Counted from the stretch's first letter, positions 8,624-17,052 are shown. The stretch: 64,000 nucleotides of DNA from Nocardioides caeni (GCF_004912195.1 NZ_STGW01000001.1:521552-585551); one strand, 5' to 3'. The notes: generated from the letters alone by a model not told the origin. Translations and numbers: made by a program.

Positions 8624-10653
8624 CAAACGACGTAGAGGATGACGGTGCTGCCCTTGCGGACCCGGGTGCCCGACTCGGGGTCGGTGCTCCACGCGACCGT
8701 GCCGCTGAGGTAGATCGTGGCGTGCTCGGTGTCGACGACCAGGCCGAGCGCCTCCAGCTTCTCGATGGCGTCCTCGGTGCTGTCGTAGCGGATGCCGGGG
8801 ATCGTGACGAGCTCGGGACCCTTCGAGACCACGAACTCGACCGTGTCGCCCTTGAAGACGGTGCCAGAGGCCGGCTTCTGGCTGATGATCGCGCCCTCGG
8901 GCACGTCGTCGCTGAACTGGGAGTCGGTGATCCGGACGATCAGCCCGCGCTTCTCGAGCCTGGCCTTGATGTCGTCGGCGTCGCGTCCGCTCCAGTCCTG
9001 CACCTTGATCGGGCGCAGGCCCTTGCTGACCCACACCGCGATCGCCTTGCCCGGCTTCTGCGCGGCGGCTCCGTCGCTGCCGAACGCCGGCGTCATCTTG
9101 ACGATCGTGCCCTTCGCGGCGTCATTGAACACCTGGCGCTGCGTGCCGAGGACCATCTTCACCCCGGCCAGCTCGGCCTCGGCCTGCGCGACGGTGAGCC
9201 CGACGAGGTCGGGCACGTCGTAGCGCTCCGGCCCCAGCGACACCGTCAGTCCGACGGTGTCGCCCGGCAGCACCCGGTCGCCGGGCTGCGGGTCGGTGGC
9301 GACGACCTCGCCCTTCTCGACGGTCTCCGAGTGGACCTCCTCGGTGACCTCGGCCTCGAGGTCGGCCTGCTCGAGCTTGTCGACCGCCGCTGCCTGCGAC
9401 AGCCCCAGGACGCTCGGCGTCGTGGTGTAGCGGCCCCAGCCGAACCAGTATCCGGTCGTGCCGAGGGCGGCGACGAGGAGGGCGATGACGACGCCGAGCA
9501 CGATCCGGCGCCGTCCCCGACGCGACCGGCCCGGGTCGGCGGGACCGGCCGGCGACGGTGGCGCTGCTGCGGGACTCCGCGGCGCCCTGAGCGGAGCCGG
9601 GCCGCCGAGCACAGCTGTGGACTCGTTGTCGCTGGTGCGCGGGACCGCGGCCGCCAGGGACCGCACCGGCTCGGGCGTGGTGTCGTGGTTGATGTCGTGG
9701 TCGCTGTCCGACTCGGCCACGCGGGCGCTCGGCAACAGGTCGGCCACGAGCTCGGGGTCCTCCCGAACGCCGTCGTGGAGCGCGTGCACGACGCGCCGCA
9801 CATGGTGCAGCAGGACCGTCGCATCCGCCGGTCGCAGGCTGGGGTCGCGGGTCGTGGCGCGGGCGACCAGCGCATCGACGTACGCCGGCGTCGAGGGGGC
9901 GAGTGTCGACGGCGCCGGCACGTCGTGGTGGACGTGGCGGTAGGCGACCGCGATCGGCGACTCGCCGGTGTGCGGCTTCGCGCCGGTCAGCAGCTCGAAC
10001 AGGATCACGCCGACCGCGTAGACGTCGGCTCGCGCATCGGCGCGCTGCTCGACGACGAGCTCCGGAGCGAGGTAGGACACGGTGCCGATCAGGACGCCGG
10101 TGGTCGCTGTGTGCTGGGTGTCCGACGTGATGGCGCGGGCCAGACCGAAGTCGGCGACCTTGATCCGTCCGTCGTCGGCGATGAGGACGTTCTCGGGCTT
10201 GATGTCGCGGTGGATCAGACCGGCCCGGTGGGCCGTCGCCAGCGCGGACAGCACCGGGTCGAGGAGCGCCAACGCCCGCTCGGGGGACATCGGCGCTTCC
10301 TTGGCGATCGTGTCGCGCAGCGTGTGCCCGGTGACGAGCTCCATCACGAGGTAGGTCGTGCCGTCACTGTCGTCCTGACCCTGGTCATAGACGGCGACGA
10401 CGTTGGGGTGGGACAGCCGCGCGGCCGCCTTCGCCTCACGGACGAAGCGGCGCGCGAAGGAGTCGCCGTGCTCGGGGTTGCTGCCGTCGCCGAGCCCCGG
10501 GTGCATGATCTTGACCGCGACGGTCCGGTCGAGCCGGGTGTCGACGGCCTCGTAGACGCTGGCCATCCCGCCGCGAGCGATGCGCGCGCCGATGCGATAG
10601 CGACCATCCAGCAGGCGTCCCGCCTGGTGGTCCTCGCGCTGATGGTCCGGCAC
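8623..10653 (-). CDS. pknL: PknL-type Ser/Thr protein kinase with PASTA repeats
   Basis: A 676-aa membrane kinase. The N-terminal catalytic domain (residues about 17-280) has VAVKIM with the ATP Lys, IHRDIKPENVL with catalytic Asp, and DFGLAR. A linker of about 100 residues is followed by one TM helix near residue 385. Outside lie four PASTA repeats, which in this family bind muropeptides or lipid II. The GTG start has an AGGAGGG ribosome site 5 bases upstream. It is divergent from the Rv2175c-like gene, the same pairing as pknL/Rv2175c in mycobacteria. M. tuberculosis PknL lacks PASTA repeats whereas the Corynebacterium protein has them, so the extracellular part varies. It probably links wall status to phosphorylation of DNA-binding and division proteins. 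Confidence 0.93.
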   Translation of the reverse strand: MPDHQREDHQAGRLLDGRYRIGARIARGGMASVYEAVDTRLDRTVAVKIMHPGLGDGSNPEHGDSFARRFVREAKAAARLSHPNVVAVYDQGQDDSDGTTYLVMELVTGHTLRDTIAKEAPMSPERALALLDPVLSALATAHRAGLIHRDIKPENVLIADDGRIKVADFGLARAITSDTQHTATTGVLIGTVSYLAPELVVEQRADARADVYAVGVILFELLTGAKPHTGESPIAVAYRHVHHDVPAPSTLAPSTPAYVDALVARATTRDPSLRPADATVLLHHVRRVVHALHDGVREDPELVADLLPSARVAESDSDHDINHDTTPEPVRSLAAAVPRTSDNESTAVLGGPAPLRAPRSPAAAPPSPAGPADPGRSRRGRRRIVLGVVIALLVAALGTTGYWFGWGRYTTTPSVLGLSQAAAVDKLEQADLEAEVTEEVHSETVEKGEVVATDPQPGDRVLPGDTVGLTVSLGPERYDVPDLVGLTVAQAEAELAGVKMVLGTQRQVFNDAAKGTIVKMTPAFGSDGAAAQKPGKAIAVWVSKGLRPIKVQDWSGRDADDIKARLEKRGLIVRITDSQFSDDVPEGAIISQKPASGTVFKGDTVEFVVSKGPELVTIPGIRYDSTEDAIEKLEALGLVVDTEHATIYLSGTVAWSTDPESGTRVRKGSTVILYVV

Positions 10654-10806
10654 AGCGACCCTCCTGTGCACCTGGGCATATGTCTCCGGCCGGGGAAGTG
10701 ACCGGAGCGGCCATTCTACGGCGCCACCCCCCGCAGAGCGGCCACCGCGACGGTGTGGCGCGCCCCGCACCTGCGCTCGCGCCGGCTGGTGGGGGAGGAT
10801 GGACCC

Positions 10807-11178
10807 ATGAGCGAACCGCGCCTGGCCGACCACGACCTGTCCGTCCTCGTCGCCGACTGGCTGGACTGGGACCAGGCCGCCGACGTGCTGGGCGTGACGC
10901 CTGCTGCGGTCCGCACGATGGTGCGCGAGCACGTCCTGGCCGCCGCGAAGCCCGGGCCGAACCAGCCGCAGGGGGTGCCCGCCCTCTTCCTTGACGAGTC
11001 GGAGCCGGTCAAGGGTCTGCCGGGACTGCTCACCGTCCTGCACGACAACGGCTTCGACGATCGCGAGTGCATCGCGTGGATCTTCCTCGATGCCGACCTG
11101 CCGGGCCGGCCGATCGACGCGCTGCGGGAGAACCGTGGCTCGGAGGTCAAGCGGCGCGCCCAGGCCCTCGCTCTCTAG
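10807..11178 (+). CDS. Rv2175c family DNA-binding protein
   Basis: A 123-aa protein with an N-terminal winged helix-turn-helix (WDQAADVLGVTPAAVRTMVRE, in residues about 20-42) and a C-terminal helical domain ending GSEVKRRAQALAL. It matches the Rv2175c family; the mycobacterial member binds DNA and is phosphorylated by PknL. Divergent placement from a PknL-type kinase supports that partnership here. The start is ATG 10807; a GAGGAT hexamer 6 bases upstream may be the -10 of a leaderless transcript. The RNase gene follows 8 bases downstream. The target promoters are unknown. Confidence 0.87.
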   Translation: MSEPRLADHDLSVLVADWLDWDQAADVLGVTPAAVRTMVREHVLAAAKPGPNQPQGVPALFLDESEPVKGLPGLLTVLHDNGFDDRECIAWIFLDADLPGRPIDALRENRGSEVKRRAQALAL

Positions 11179-11186
11179 TCACGGTC

Positions 11187-11639
11187 ATGGCGTCACGGCT
11201 CGGACCCGGGGCCCGCAGGGCGGTCTCCGCGCTCCTCGTCGCGCTGCTCACGGTCGGCGTGTGGTGGCTGCAGTCGCGCGACGACGAACCGCCCTCGCGG
11301 GCCGGGGACTCCTCGTCCGTCGAGCCCCGCGAGCCCGGTGAGGCCCTCGATCCCGACGGCATCCCCTACGTCGACCTGGCCGATCTCCCGCCCCAGGCCG
11401 CGGACGTGATGGCGCAGATCGACGACGGCGGGCCGTTCGCGCATCCGGACAAGGACGGCTCGACCTTCGGCAACCGTGAGGGCCTGCTGCCCGACCGGTC
11501 CCGCGGCTACTACGCCGAATACACGGTCCCCACCCCCGGCGAGCACGACCGTGGCGCGCGCCGCATCGTGGCCGGCGACGGCGGCGAGCGCTACTGGACC
11601 GAGGACCACTACGAGTCGTTCGAGCGGATCCGGGGGTGA
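11187..11639 (+). CDS. Membrane-anchored or secreted guanyl-specific ribonuclease (RNase Sa/barnase family)
   Basis: A 150-aa protein. Residues 12-30 are a hydrophobic export helix after an Arg-rich start; no clear signal peptidase site is seen, so it may stay anchored. Residues 60-150 match the microbial RNase Sa/T1-like fold. Predicted catalytic residues are all present: Glu111 in YYAEYTV, Arg122 and Arg126 in RGARR, His141 in TEDHYESF. The GNREGLLP loop is the guanine-recognition region. The disulfide of Streptomyces RNase Sa is absent. It lies 7 bases before its likely inhibitor, a barstar. The toxin should act on RNA outside the cell or in a neighbour. Family and active site are convincing; the export route is inference. 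Confidence 0.87.
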   Translation: MASRLGPGARRAVSALLVALLTVGVWWLQSRDDEPPSRAGDSSSVEPREPGEALDPDGIPYVDLADLPPQAADVMAQIDDGGPFAHPDKDGSTFGNREGLLPDRSRGYYAEYTVPTPGEHDRGARRIVAGDGGERYWTEDHYESFERIRG

Positions 11640-11646
11640 GTCGACG

Positions 11647-12060
11647 ATGAGTGGACTGGCTGCCGTGCTGGCCGGCCGGGAGACGCCCGGCGTGCACCGG
11701 TGGGCGTCGGGCCTCGATGTCGTGGACGTCCGTCACGCCGTCGAGCACGCCGACTGGTCCTTCGCCCACGTCGACGGCATCGGCCTCGAGGCCAGGCGCG
11801 ACGTCCTCGCGGCGATCGGCGGGGCGCTGCATCTCCCCGACCACTTCGGTCGCAACCTCGACGCCCTCCACGACTGCCTCCGCGACCGGTCGGGACCCAC
11901 GGTGCTGCTGTGGGACGCCTGGTCGGGCTTCGCCCGTGCCGACACCCGATCCTTCGAGCTCACGGTCGCGGTCCTGGGGGAGCGACCCGCGGGCGAGGTC
12001 GCGCTTGAGGTCCTGCTGCGGGGCGAGGGCCCGGCGGTCGCCGTACCGCTGCTGGAATAG
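11647..12060 (+). CDS. Barstar family ribonuclease inhibitor
   Basis: A 137-aa cytoplasmic protein with the barstar fold: a hydrophobic strand VDVRHAVEHADWSFAHVDG, then the signature LHLPDHFGRNLDALHDCLRD (about residues 60-79), in which an acidic helix plugs the RNase active site, then FELTVAVLGERP. It lies 7 bases after an RNase Sa-like gene, so the pair is a nuclease with its immunity protein. It ends 4 bases from the convergent idsA gene. Whether it neutralises this nuclease specifically is inferred from adjacency. Confidence 0.87.
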   Translation: MSGLAAVLAGRETPGVHRWASGLDVVDVRHAVEHADWSFAHVDGIGLEARRDVLAAIGGALHLPDHFGRNLDALHDCLRDRSGPTVLLWDAWSGFARADTRSFELTVAVLGERPAGEVALEVLLRGEGPAVAVPLLE

Positions 12061-12064
12061 GTCG

Positions 12065-13153
12065 TCAGTGGGCGCGCTGCGTGGCGGCCGCGGCCAGCTG
12101 CTCGAGCACGGCGCACGCCCGCTCGTCCCAGCCGAACTGGTCGCGACCGCGGCGCAGTGCCTCGACGGCCTGGGCGGCCAGCTGCTCGATCAGCACCTCG
12201 ACGCGCTGGTGCGCGCCGCTGCGGTCGATGATGCCGCGCAGCTCGTCGACGTCGGCGGGGGACAGGTCGGAGCCGAGCGCGCTGTCGAGGCGGCCGGCCT
12301 CGGCGGCGCGCGCCGACTCCAGAGCCAGCCCGACCAGCACCGTGCGCTTGCCCTCGACGAGGTCGTCGCCGGCCGGCTTCCCGGTGGTGTCGGGATCGCC
12401 GAAGACGCCGAGCAGGTCGTCGCGCAGCTGGAACGCCTCGCCGAGCGGGAGCCCGAAGGCCGTCAGGGCCTCGATCTGTGCGGCGTCGGCGCCGGCGAGG
12501 GCTGCGCCGACGTGCAGGGGCCGCTCGATCGAGTACTTGGCGGACTTGAACCGCAGCACGGTCATCGCCTGGTCGACCGTCGCCGCGCCGCGGGCCTGCA
12601 CCGAGACGTCGAGGAACTGACCGGCGATGACCTCGGAGCGACACAGGTCGAACACGTCGAGGGCCGGGCCCACCAGGTCGTAGGGGAGTCCGCAGCGGCG
12701 CAGCAGCTCGTCGGCCCAGGAGAGCAGGAGGTCGCCGAGGAGGATGGCCGCCGCGGCGCCGTACTGCACCGGGTCGCCGGTCCACCCGTCGGCGCGGTGC
12801 TCGGACTCGAAGCCGCGGTGCGTCGCAGGACGGCCGCGACGCGTGTCGGAGGCATCCATCAGGTCGTCGTGGACGAGCGCGCTCGCATGCAGGACCTCGA
12901 GCGCCGCCGACGCCCGCCCGATGGCCGCGGCCGCGGGGCCGCTCGGCTCGCCGGCCACCGCGGCGTAGCCCCACCGGCAGAAGGCGGCGCGGAAGCGCTT
13001 GCCGCCCGACACGGTCGCCCGCGCCTCGACCAGCAGCCGGTCCGCGTCGGCGCCCAGGGGACGCAACCGGTCGACCTGCTCGGCGAGGAAGGCATCGAGC
13101 GTCGCCTGGACCTCGTCGCGGAAGGCGGTCGGATCCCACGGCTGCGCGCTCAC
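12065..13153 (-). CDS. idsA: Polyprenyl diphosphate synthase (IdsA type)
   Basis: A 362-aa all-helical trans-prenyltransferase that joins isopentenyl diphosphate units to an allylic diphosphate, supplying geranylgeranyl or longer chains for quinones, carotenoids or carrier lipids. The first Asp-rich motif is VHDDLMDASD, the second LRDDLLGVFGD, and GGKRFR binds IPP. The GTG start lies 7 bases after TAGGCT, which fits a leaderless transcript. Gene order with metF and the Rv2175c homologue mirrors M. tuberculosis idsA2. Chain length cannot be told from sequence by eye. Confidence 0.92.
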   Translation of the reverse strand: MSAQPWDPTAFRDEVQATLDAFLAEQVDRLRPLGADADRLLVEARATVSGGKRFRAAFCRWGYAAVAGEPSGPAAAAIGRASAALEVLHASALVHDDLMDASDTRRGRPATHRGFESEHRADGWTGDPVQYGAAAAILLGDLLLSWADELLRRCGLPYDLVGPALDVFDLCRSEVIAGQFLDVSVQARGAATVDQAMTVLRFKSAKYSIERPLHVGAALAGADAAQIEALTAFGLPLGEAFQLRDDLLGVFGDPDTTGKPAGDDLVEGKRTVLVGLALESARAAEAGRLDSALGSDLSPADVDELRGIIDRSGAHQRVEVLIEQLAAQAVEALRRGRDQFGWDERACAVLEQLAAAATQRAH

Positions 13154-13160
13154 CCTCGTC

Positions 13161-13166
13161 AGCCTA
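13161..13166 (-). promoter_or_regulatory. Candidate -10 box of a leaderless idsA transcript
   Basis: On the minus strand TAGGCT ends 7 bases before the idsA GTG; no ribosome site lies between. It is divergent from the metF box about 50 bases away, so one short region would drive both genes. Confidence 0.5.
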
Positions 13167-13216
13167 GGACCCGCACGGATCGGCGAGATGATGGGGCCCA
13201 GGGCGCCACTCAGACC

Positions 13217-13222
13217 TACACT
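13217..13222 (+). promoter_or_regulatory. Candidate -10 box of a leaderless metF transcript
   Basis: TACACT ends 7 bases before the metF ATG; the spacer GCCGCCC has no ribosome site. The spacing places the RNA 5' end at the start codon. Confidence 0.5.
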
Positions 13223-13229
13223 GCCGCCC

Positions 13230-14120
13230 ATGACTACCGGTGCAGGCCGTTCCCTCGGCGAGATCCTCCGTGAGGGCGGACGATCGTTCTCCTTCGAGTT
13301 CTTCCCGCCGAAGGACGAGGCCGGCGAGGCCCAGCTGTGGGACGCCATCCGCGCACTGGAGCCCTATCAGCCGACCTTCGTCTCCGTGACGTACGGCGCC
13401 GGGGGCAGCACGCGCGACAAGACGGTCGCGATCACGGGGCGGATCGCCCGGGAGACCTCGCTCGTGCCGATGGCCCACCTCACCTGCGTGGGCCACACCC
13501 GGGAGGAGATCGAGGGGATCCTCGACTCCTACGTGGCCGAGGGCGTGAGCCACGTGATGGCGCTGCGGGGCGACCCGCAGGAGGGCCCGCGCGCCGAGTG
13601 GACGCCCACCGACGGCGGTCTCGACTACGCGATCGACCTGGTCGAGCTGGCGAGCCGGCGCGGCGACTTCCGGGTCGGCGTCGCGGCCTTCCCCGAGGGC
13701 CACCCGTCGGCCGCGTCGCTGGACGCCGACGCCGACGTGCTGGTCGCCAAGGCCCGTGCCGGCGCGGAGTTCGCCGTGACGCAGATGTTCTTCCGCGCCC
13801 AGGACTACTTCGACCTGGTCGGCCGGGTGCGCGACCGCGGCGTCGACATGCCGATCCTGCCGGGCATCATGCCGATCCTGAATCTCGCCGCGATCCGCCG
13901 ACAGGGTGAGCTGATCGGCACCAACGTGCCGCAGGACGTCGTCGACCGGATCGCGGCCTTCGACGGCGACCCCGCCGCCGTGCGGGCCGAGGGCATCAAG
14001 GTCGCGGCCGAGCTGTGCGACGAGCTGCTGGCCGGTGGCGCGCCGGGCCTGCACTTCTACACCCTCAACCGCTCCAAGGCGACCCTGGAGATCTTCGAGG
14101 CACTGCAGATCACCGTCTGA
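13230..14120 (+). CDS. metF: 5,10-methylenetetrahydrofolate reductase
   Basis: A 296-aa FAD-dependent TIM-barrel enzyme that reduces methylene-THF to methyl-THF for methionine synthesis. The N-terminal FSFEFFPPKD holds the catalytic Glu; VSVTYGAGGSTRD, HLTCVGHT and LRGDPQ are the FAD/folate motifs; the C-terminus has GLHFYTLNRS. Length fits the bacterial enzyme. The longer open frame upstream is a shadow of idsA. It is divergent from idsA and convergent with the FAD oxidoreductase gene. Confidence 0.95.
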   Translation: MTTGAGRSLGEILREGGRSFSFEFFPPKDEAGEAQLWDAIRALEPYQPTFVSVTYGAGGSTRDKTVAITGRIARETSLVPMAHLTCVGHTREEIEGILDSYVAEGVSHVMALRGDPQEGPRAEWTPTDGGLDYAIDLVELASRRGDFRVGVAAFPEGHPSAASLDADADVLVAKARAGAEFAVTQMFFRAQDYFDLVGRVRDRGVDMPILPGIMPILNLAAIRRQGELIGTNVPQDVVDRIAAFDGDPAAVRAEGIKVAAELCDELLAGGAPGLHFYTLNRSKATLEIFEALQITV

Positions 14121-14142
14121 CCCGCGGCCGGGGACCGGTCGG

Positions 14143-15459
14143 TCAGGCCGGGCCGATGAGCTGGGCGACCAGCGCCGCGGACTGGGTGACCATCGGGACT
14201 CCCGCGCCGGGCGCGCCATGGGCTCCGGCGACGTAGACACCGGCGATGGGCGTCGCGGGTCCCAGGCGGTGTCGCACGGTGGACCTGCCCTGCCAGAGGA
14301 CGCCCATCGGGGATCCGTTCCAGCGCTCCACCTGCTCGCGGGGGCTGAGGTCGACCTGGGACACGATCCGGTCGCGGACGTCGATCTTGTGCCGCGCCAG
14401 CGCGGTCAGCAGGTCCTCGGCGATCTTGCCACGGCCGTGCAGGGTCCAGGCGGTGTGGCCGTCGGGCGCGGTGCCGTTGGGCCGGACGATGATCATCGGC
14501 TCCGCGTGGATCACCACGTCCTGGGTGATCTCGGGGATCTCCCCGGCGAGACCGAGGTGGGAGACCACGGGCGGGATGGCCGGCATGGTGCGCTCGACGT
14601 GGCGGGCCAGGGCGGGCAGTCGCCGCGGGTCGATCGCCACCACGACCTGGTCGGCGTCGGCGTCGCCCTCGTCGGTGCGGACGCCGGCCACGCGGCCGTC
14701 GCGGACGACGAGGTCCTCGACGCGGACGCCCGTGCGCACGGTGACCTTGCGGGTCGCCATGCGGGCGGCGAGGAGGTCGCGGACCCGGCGGAACCCGCCG
14801 GGCACCCGCCACCCGCCGAAGCACTGCTCGAGGTAGACGTCGACGCCGGCCCACGACGGCACGTTGCGCAGGTCGTGTCCCGCGTTGACGTGGGGGAATC
14901 CGGCCACGAGGGCGAGTCGCTCGTCGCGGAAGTCGTGTCGCAGCCGCTTGTGCAGAGTCTCGCGGATGGCGAACAGCTCGGCCAGCTCCCGCGGGACGCC
15001 GTCGGGGCGGTCCGGGTGCCACGGCGCCTCGACGTAGTGCTTGCGCAGGCGCTCCCACACCTCGGCGTAGCGGTCGACGTGGCTGACCCACTTCTCGCCC
15101 AGACCGGCACCGAGCTCGTCGAACGCGGTGATCTGCGCGGCACGGGAGCCACCGGGGAGCTGGACCGACGTGCCGTCGGCGAAGCGGTGCTCGCGCAGGA
15201 CCGGCATCGGCTCGAGGTCGGCGCCGAGCTCGGTCTCGAGCGGTCGGCCGGTCTTGCGGAAGAGGTCGCGGAGCGCGGCCGGCAGCAGCGTGCTGGTCGG
15301 TCCGCCGTCCCAGGTGAAGCCGTCCTGCTCGACGGGGGCGATGGCGCCACCGAGCCGGTCGGAGGCCTCCAGGAGCGCGACGTCGTGACCCTGCTTCGCG
15401 AGCCGGGCGGCGCTCGCCAGTCCGCCGAGGCCCGCGCCGATGACGATGATCCGTGCCAT
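14143..15459 (-). CDS. Phytoene desaturase-like FAD-dependent oxidoreductase
   Basis: A 438-aa flavoprotein. The Rossmann FAD fold begins at residue 2: RIIVIGAGLGGLASAARLAK and then LLEASDRLGG. The C-terminal flavin motif GVYVAGAHGAPGAGVPMV is that of the CrtI/amine-oxidase group. Such enzymes desaturate carotenoids or oxidise other lipids. A prenyl synthase gene (idsA) lies close by, so an isoprenoid substrate is possible, but no carotenoid genes are adjacent. ATG 15459 is chosen because the Rossmann motif starts there; the frame upstream is shadow. It ends 8 bases downstream of the YbaK gene, so it is probably co-transcribed. Confidence 0.8.
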   Translation of the reverse strand: MARIIVIGAGLGGLASAARLAKQGHDVALLEASDRLGGAIAPVEQDGFTWDGGPTSTLLPAALRDLFRKTGRPLETELGADLEPMPVLREHRFADGTSVQLPGGSRAAQITAFDELGAGLGEKWVSHVDRYAEVWERLRKHYVEAPWHPDRPDGVPRELAELFAIRETLHKRLRHDFRDERLALVAGFPHVNAGHDLRNVPSWAGVDVYLEQCFGGWRVPGGFRRVRDLLAARMATRKVTVRTGVRVEDLVVRDGRVAGVRTDEGDADADQVVVAIDPRRLPALARHVERTMPAIPPVVSHLGLAGEIPEITQDVVIHAEPMIIVRPNGTAPDGHTAWTLHGRGKIAEDLLTALARHKIDVRDRIVSQVDLSPREQVERWNGSPMGVLWQGRSTVRHRLGPATPIAGVYVAGAHGAPGAGVPMVTQSAALVAQLIGPA

Positions 15460-15467
15460 GGCGTCCC

Positions 15468-15941
15468 TCACTCCACCTCGACCGGCGTCGCGCCGGTCAG
15501 TGCCAGGAGCTCGTCGTGGGTCGTGGAGAAGACGGCGGCCGGGTGACCCGCCGCCGCCCACAGCACGTCGTGGCGCTGCAGCCACGGGTCGACGTACGTC
15601 GTGAGGGGGGTGGGGTGCCCGATCGGGGACACGCCGCCGATCGCCTGCCCGGTGTGCTCGCGGACGAAGTCGGGTGTGGCGCGGCGCAGCGGCCCGGTCC
15701 CGATGCGCTCGGCCAGCAGTCCCGTGTCGACCCGGTGGGCGCCGGAGGTCAGGACCAGGACCGGGGATCCGTCGGCGTCGAAGAGCAGACTGTTGGCGAT
15801 CGCACCGACCTCGCAGCCCAGCGCTGCGGCGGCCAGTGCGGCCGTGTGGACCGAGTCGGGCAGAATGACGATCTCGCCTGTTCCGCCGCGGCGCTGGTGC
15901 TCCTCGCGGAAACGGGCGATCGAGGGGTGCTCGGTCGACAT
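15468..15941 (-). CDS. YbaK/EbsC family aminoacyl-tRNA deacylase
   Basis: A 157-aa single-domain protein of the YbaK/ProX superfamily, which hydrolyses mischarged aminoacyl-tRNAs in trans. Matching segments are EVGAIANSLLF near residue 45, VLTSGAHRVD, and GGVSPIGHPTPLTTYVD near residue 105, the substrate-pocket loop. A second, distinct YbaK protein lies at 51160-51651. The ATG is preceded by TAGGGT at 7 bases, a likely leaderless promoter. The tRNA preference is unknown. Confidence 0.85.
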   Translation of the reverse strand: MSTEHPSIARFREEHQRRGGTGEIVILPDSVHTAALAAAALGCEVGAIANSLLFDADGSPVLVLTSGAHRVDTGLLAERIGTGPLRRATPDFVREHTGQAIGGVSPIGHPTPLTTYVDPWLQRHDVLWAAAGHPAAVFSTTHDELLALTGATPVEVE

Positions 15942-15948
15942 GGGGGAG

Positions 15949-15954
15949 ACCCTA
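15949..15954 (-). promoter_or_regulatory. Candidate -10 box of a leaderless ybaK-like transcript
   Basis: TAGGGT on the minus strand, 7 bases from the ATG, with a C-rich spacer that cannot pair with 16S rRNA. Confidence 0.45.
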
Positions 15955-15997
15955 TCGACCGGGTCTCCCGGACCCACCGGTGATCAGGAGGAACGAC

Positions 15998-16453
15998 GTG
16001 ACGAAGCGCCCGCCCGCAGTGGACCTCGCCTGCTGGTTGTTGTGGCTGCTCGTGGCCGCGGGCCTGGTGGTCTGCATCCTCGTCGTCACGCGTCGCGACG
16101 ACCTCGGCGCCGTCTGGTCCCCGATGCAGGTGGGCGACAGCACCGTGCAGCCGGTGGAGTTCGTCCCCGTCATCATCGTGCTGTACGCCGTCACGGCGCT
16201 CCTCGCCGCCACGACGATCGCGCTCTATCGCACGGGTCACAACTGGGCCCGCCACACGCTCGCGTCGATCGTGCTCGGTGTCTTCGTGGTCGCGGTGGCG
16301 ACCGTGCGGACCGCACCGCCCATGCTGGTGGAGTGGTCGGCCATCGCCGGGGCCGTCGTCTCCGCGGTCACACTCGTCTTCCTCTGGCACCCGCAGTCGC
16401 GTGCCTTCATGCGACCCACGCTGGTCGACCACGGCGACGCCGACCGGTCCTGA
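15998..16453 (+). CDS. Small four-helix membrane protein
   Basis: A 151-aa protein with four predicted TM helices (about residues 10-32, 56-78, 85-104 and 112-130). I do not recognise a family. An in-frame GTG occurs at 15980, but GTG 15998 has AGGAGGA 6 bases upstream and is the better start. The C-terminal tail is short and polar. It is divergent from the YbaK-like gene and upstream of the SOS operon, with no clear functional link. Function unknown. Confidence 0.75.
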   Translation: MTKRPPAVDLACWLLWLLVAAGLVVCILVVTRRDDLGAVWSPMQVGDSTVQPVEFVPVIIVLYAVTALLAATTIALYRTGHNWARHTLASIVLGVFVVAVATVRTAPPMLVEWSAIAGAVVSAVTLVFLWHPQSRAFMRPTLVDHGDADRS

Positions 16454-16507
16454 CACTCCCCGGGAGTGGGCCCGGCCGGTCCTTGACGTTGTGTCGGGAG
16501 GCGGGTG

Positions 16508-16513
16508 TACCTT
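16508..16513 (+). promoter_or_regulatory. Candidate -10 box of the SOS operon
   Basis: TACCTT. Transcription would start near 16520, immediately upstream of the LexA box, so bound LexA would block RNA polymerase escape. Confidence 0.4.
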
Positions 16514-16521
16514 CGCAGTGT

Positions 16522-16537
16522 TCGAACAGGTGTTCGA
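16522..16537 (+). promoter_or_regulatory. LexA (SOS) box
   Basis: TCGAACAGGTGTTCGA: perfect inverted halves TCGAAC and GTTCGA with a 4-base spacer, exactly the mycobacterial LexA consensus TCGAAC-N4-GTTCGA. It lies 25 bases upstream of the HEPN gene that begins a three-gene set ending in DNA polymerase IV, so DNA-damage control is expected. Confidence 0.85.
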
Positions 16538-16562
16538 TCACTGACCTGAGGAGACCCGCACG

Positions 16563-17021
16563 ATGGCCCTGGATGCATCCCCGTTCCCGCTCGGCCCGCA
16601 CACGTTGCCGGCGACCACCCACAGCTACCTCCTCCGCTCCGCGGAGTCCCTGAGCGAGGCGGTCGCGACGCCCGACGTCGCCACCCGCTATGCCTGCGCC
16701 CACGTGGCCGCGCTGCGCGCCGCGGCTGCCCTGCTCTCCGCGCGCGCCCGGCCCGTCTCGGGGCGTCGGCGCCAGCAGAAGAACGCCTGGGTGCTCCTCG
16801 CAGAGGTGGCGCCCGAGCTGGGGGAGTGGGCGACCTTCTTCGCTGCCGGTGCCTCCAAGCGCGCTGCGGCGGAGGCGGGCTCGTCGCGCGCAGTGACCGA
16901 GCGCGAGGCCAACGACCTGGTGCGCGATGCCGACCGCTTTCTCGCCGTCATCGAGCAGTCGCTCGGTCTCACCCCCCATGCGACCGTGGCCACCATGGTG
17001 GTGCCGCGCGCCGCAGGATGA
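16563..17021 (+). CDS. SAV_6107-type HEPN domain protein
   Basis: A 152-aa all-helical protein resembling the SAV_6107 family of HEPN proteins found beside dinB in actinobacteria. The Ala-rich helices (RYACAHVAALRAAAALLSAR near residue 42) and the final helix with DADRFLAVIEQSLG fit the family. The canonical HEPN nuclease motif RxxxxH is not obvious, so RNase activity cannot be claimed. GAGGAG precedes the ATG. With a LexA box 25 bases upstream it should be induced by DNA damage together with the methyltransferase and DinB. Role unknown. Confidence 0.78.
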   Translation: MALDASPFPLGPHTLPATTHSYLLRSAESLSEAVATPDVATRYACAHVAALRAAAALLSARARPVSGRRRQQKNAWVLLAEVAPELGEWATFFAAGASKRAAAEAGSSRAVTEREANDLVRDADRFLAVIEQSLGLTPHATVATMVVPRAAG

Positions 17022-17039
17022 GGACCGGCCGTGCCCGAG

Positions 17040-17045
17040 TAGGGT
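17040..17045 (+). promoter_or_regulatory. Candidate internal leaderless promoter
   Basis: TAGGGT ends 7 bases before the methyltransferase ATG. The gene could thus also be transcribed alone, independent of the LexA box. Confidence 0.45.
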
Positions 17046-17052
17046 GCGGGGC

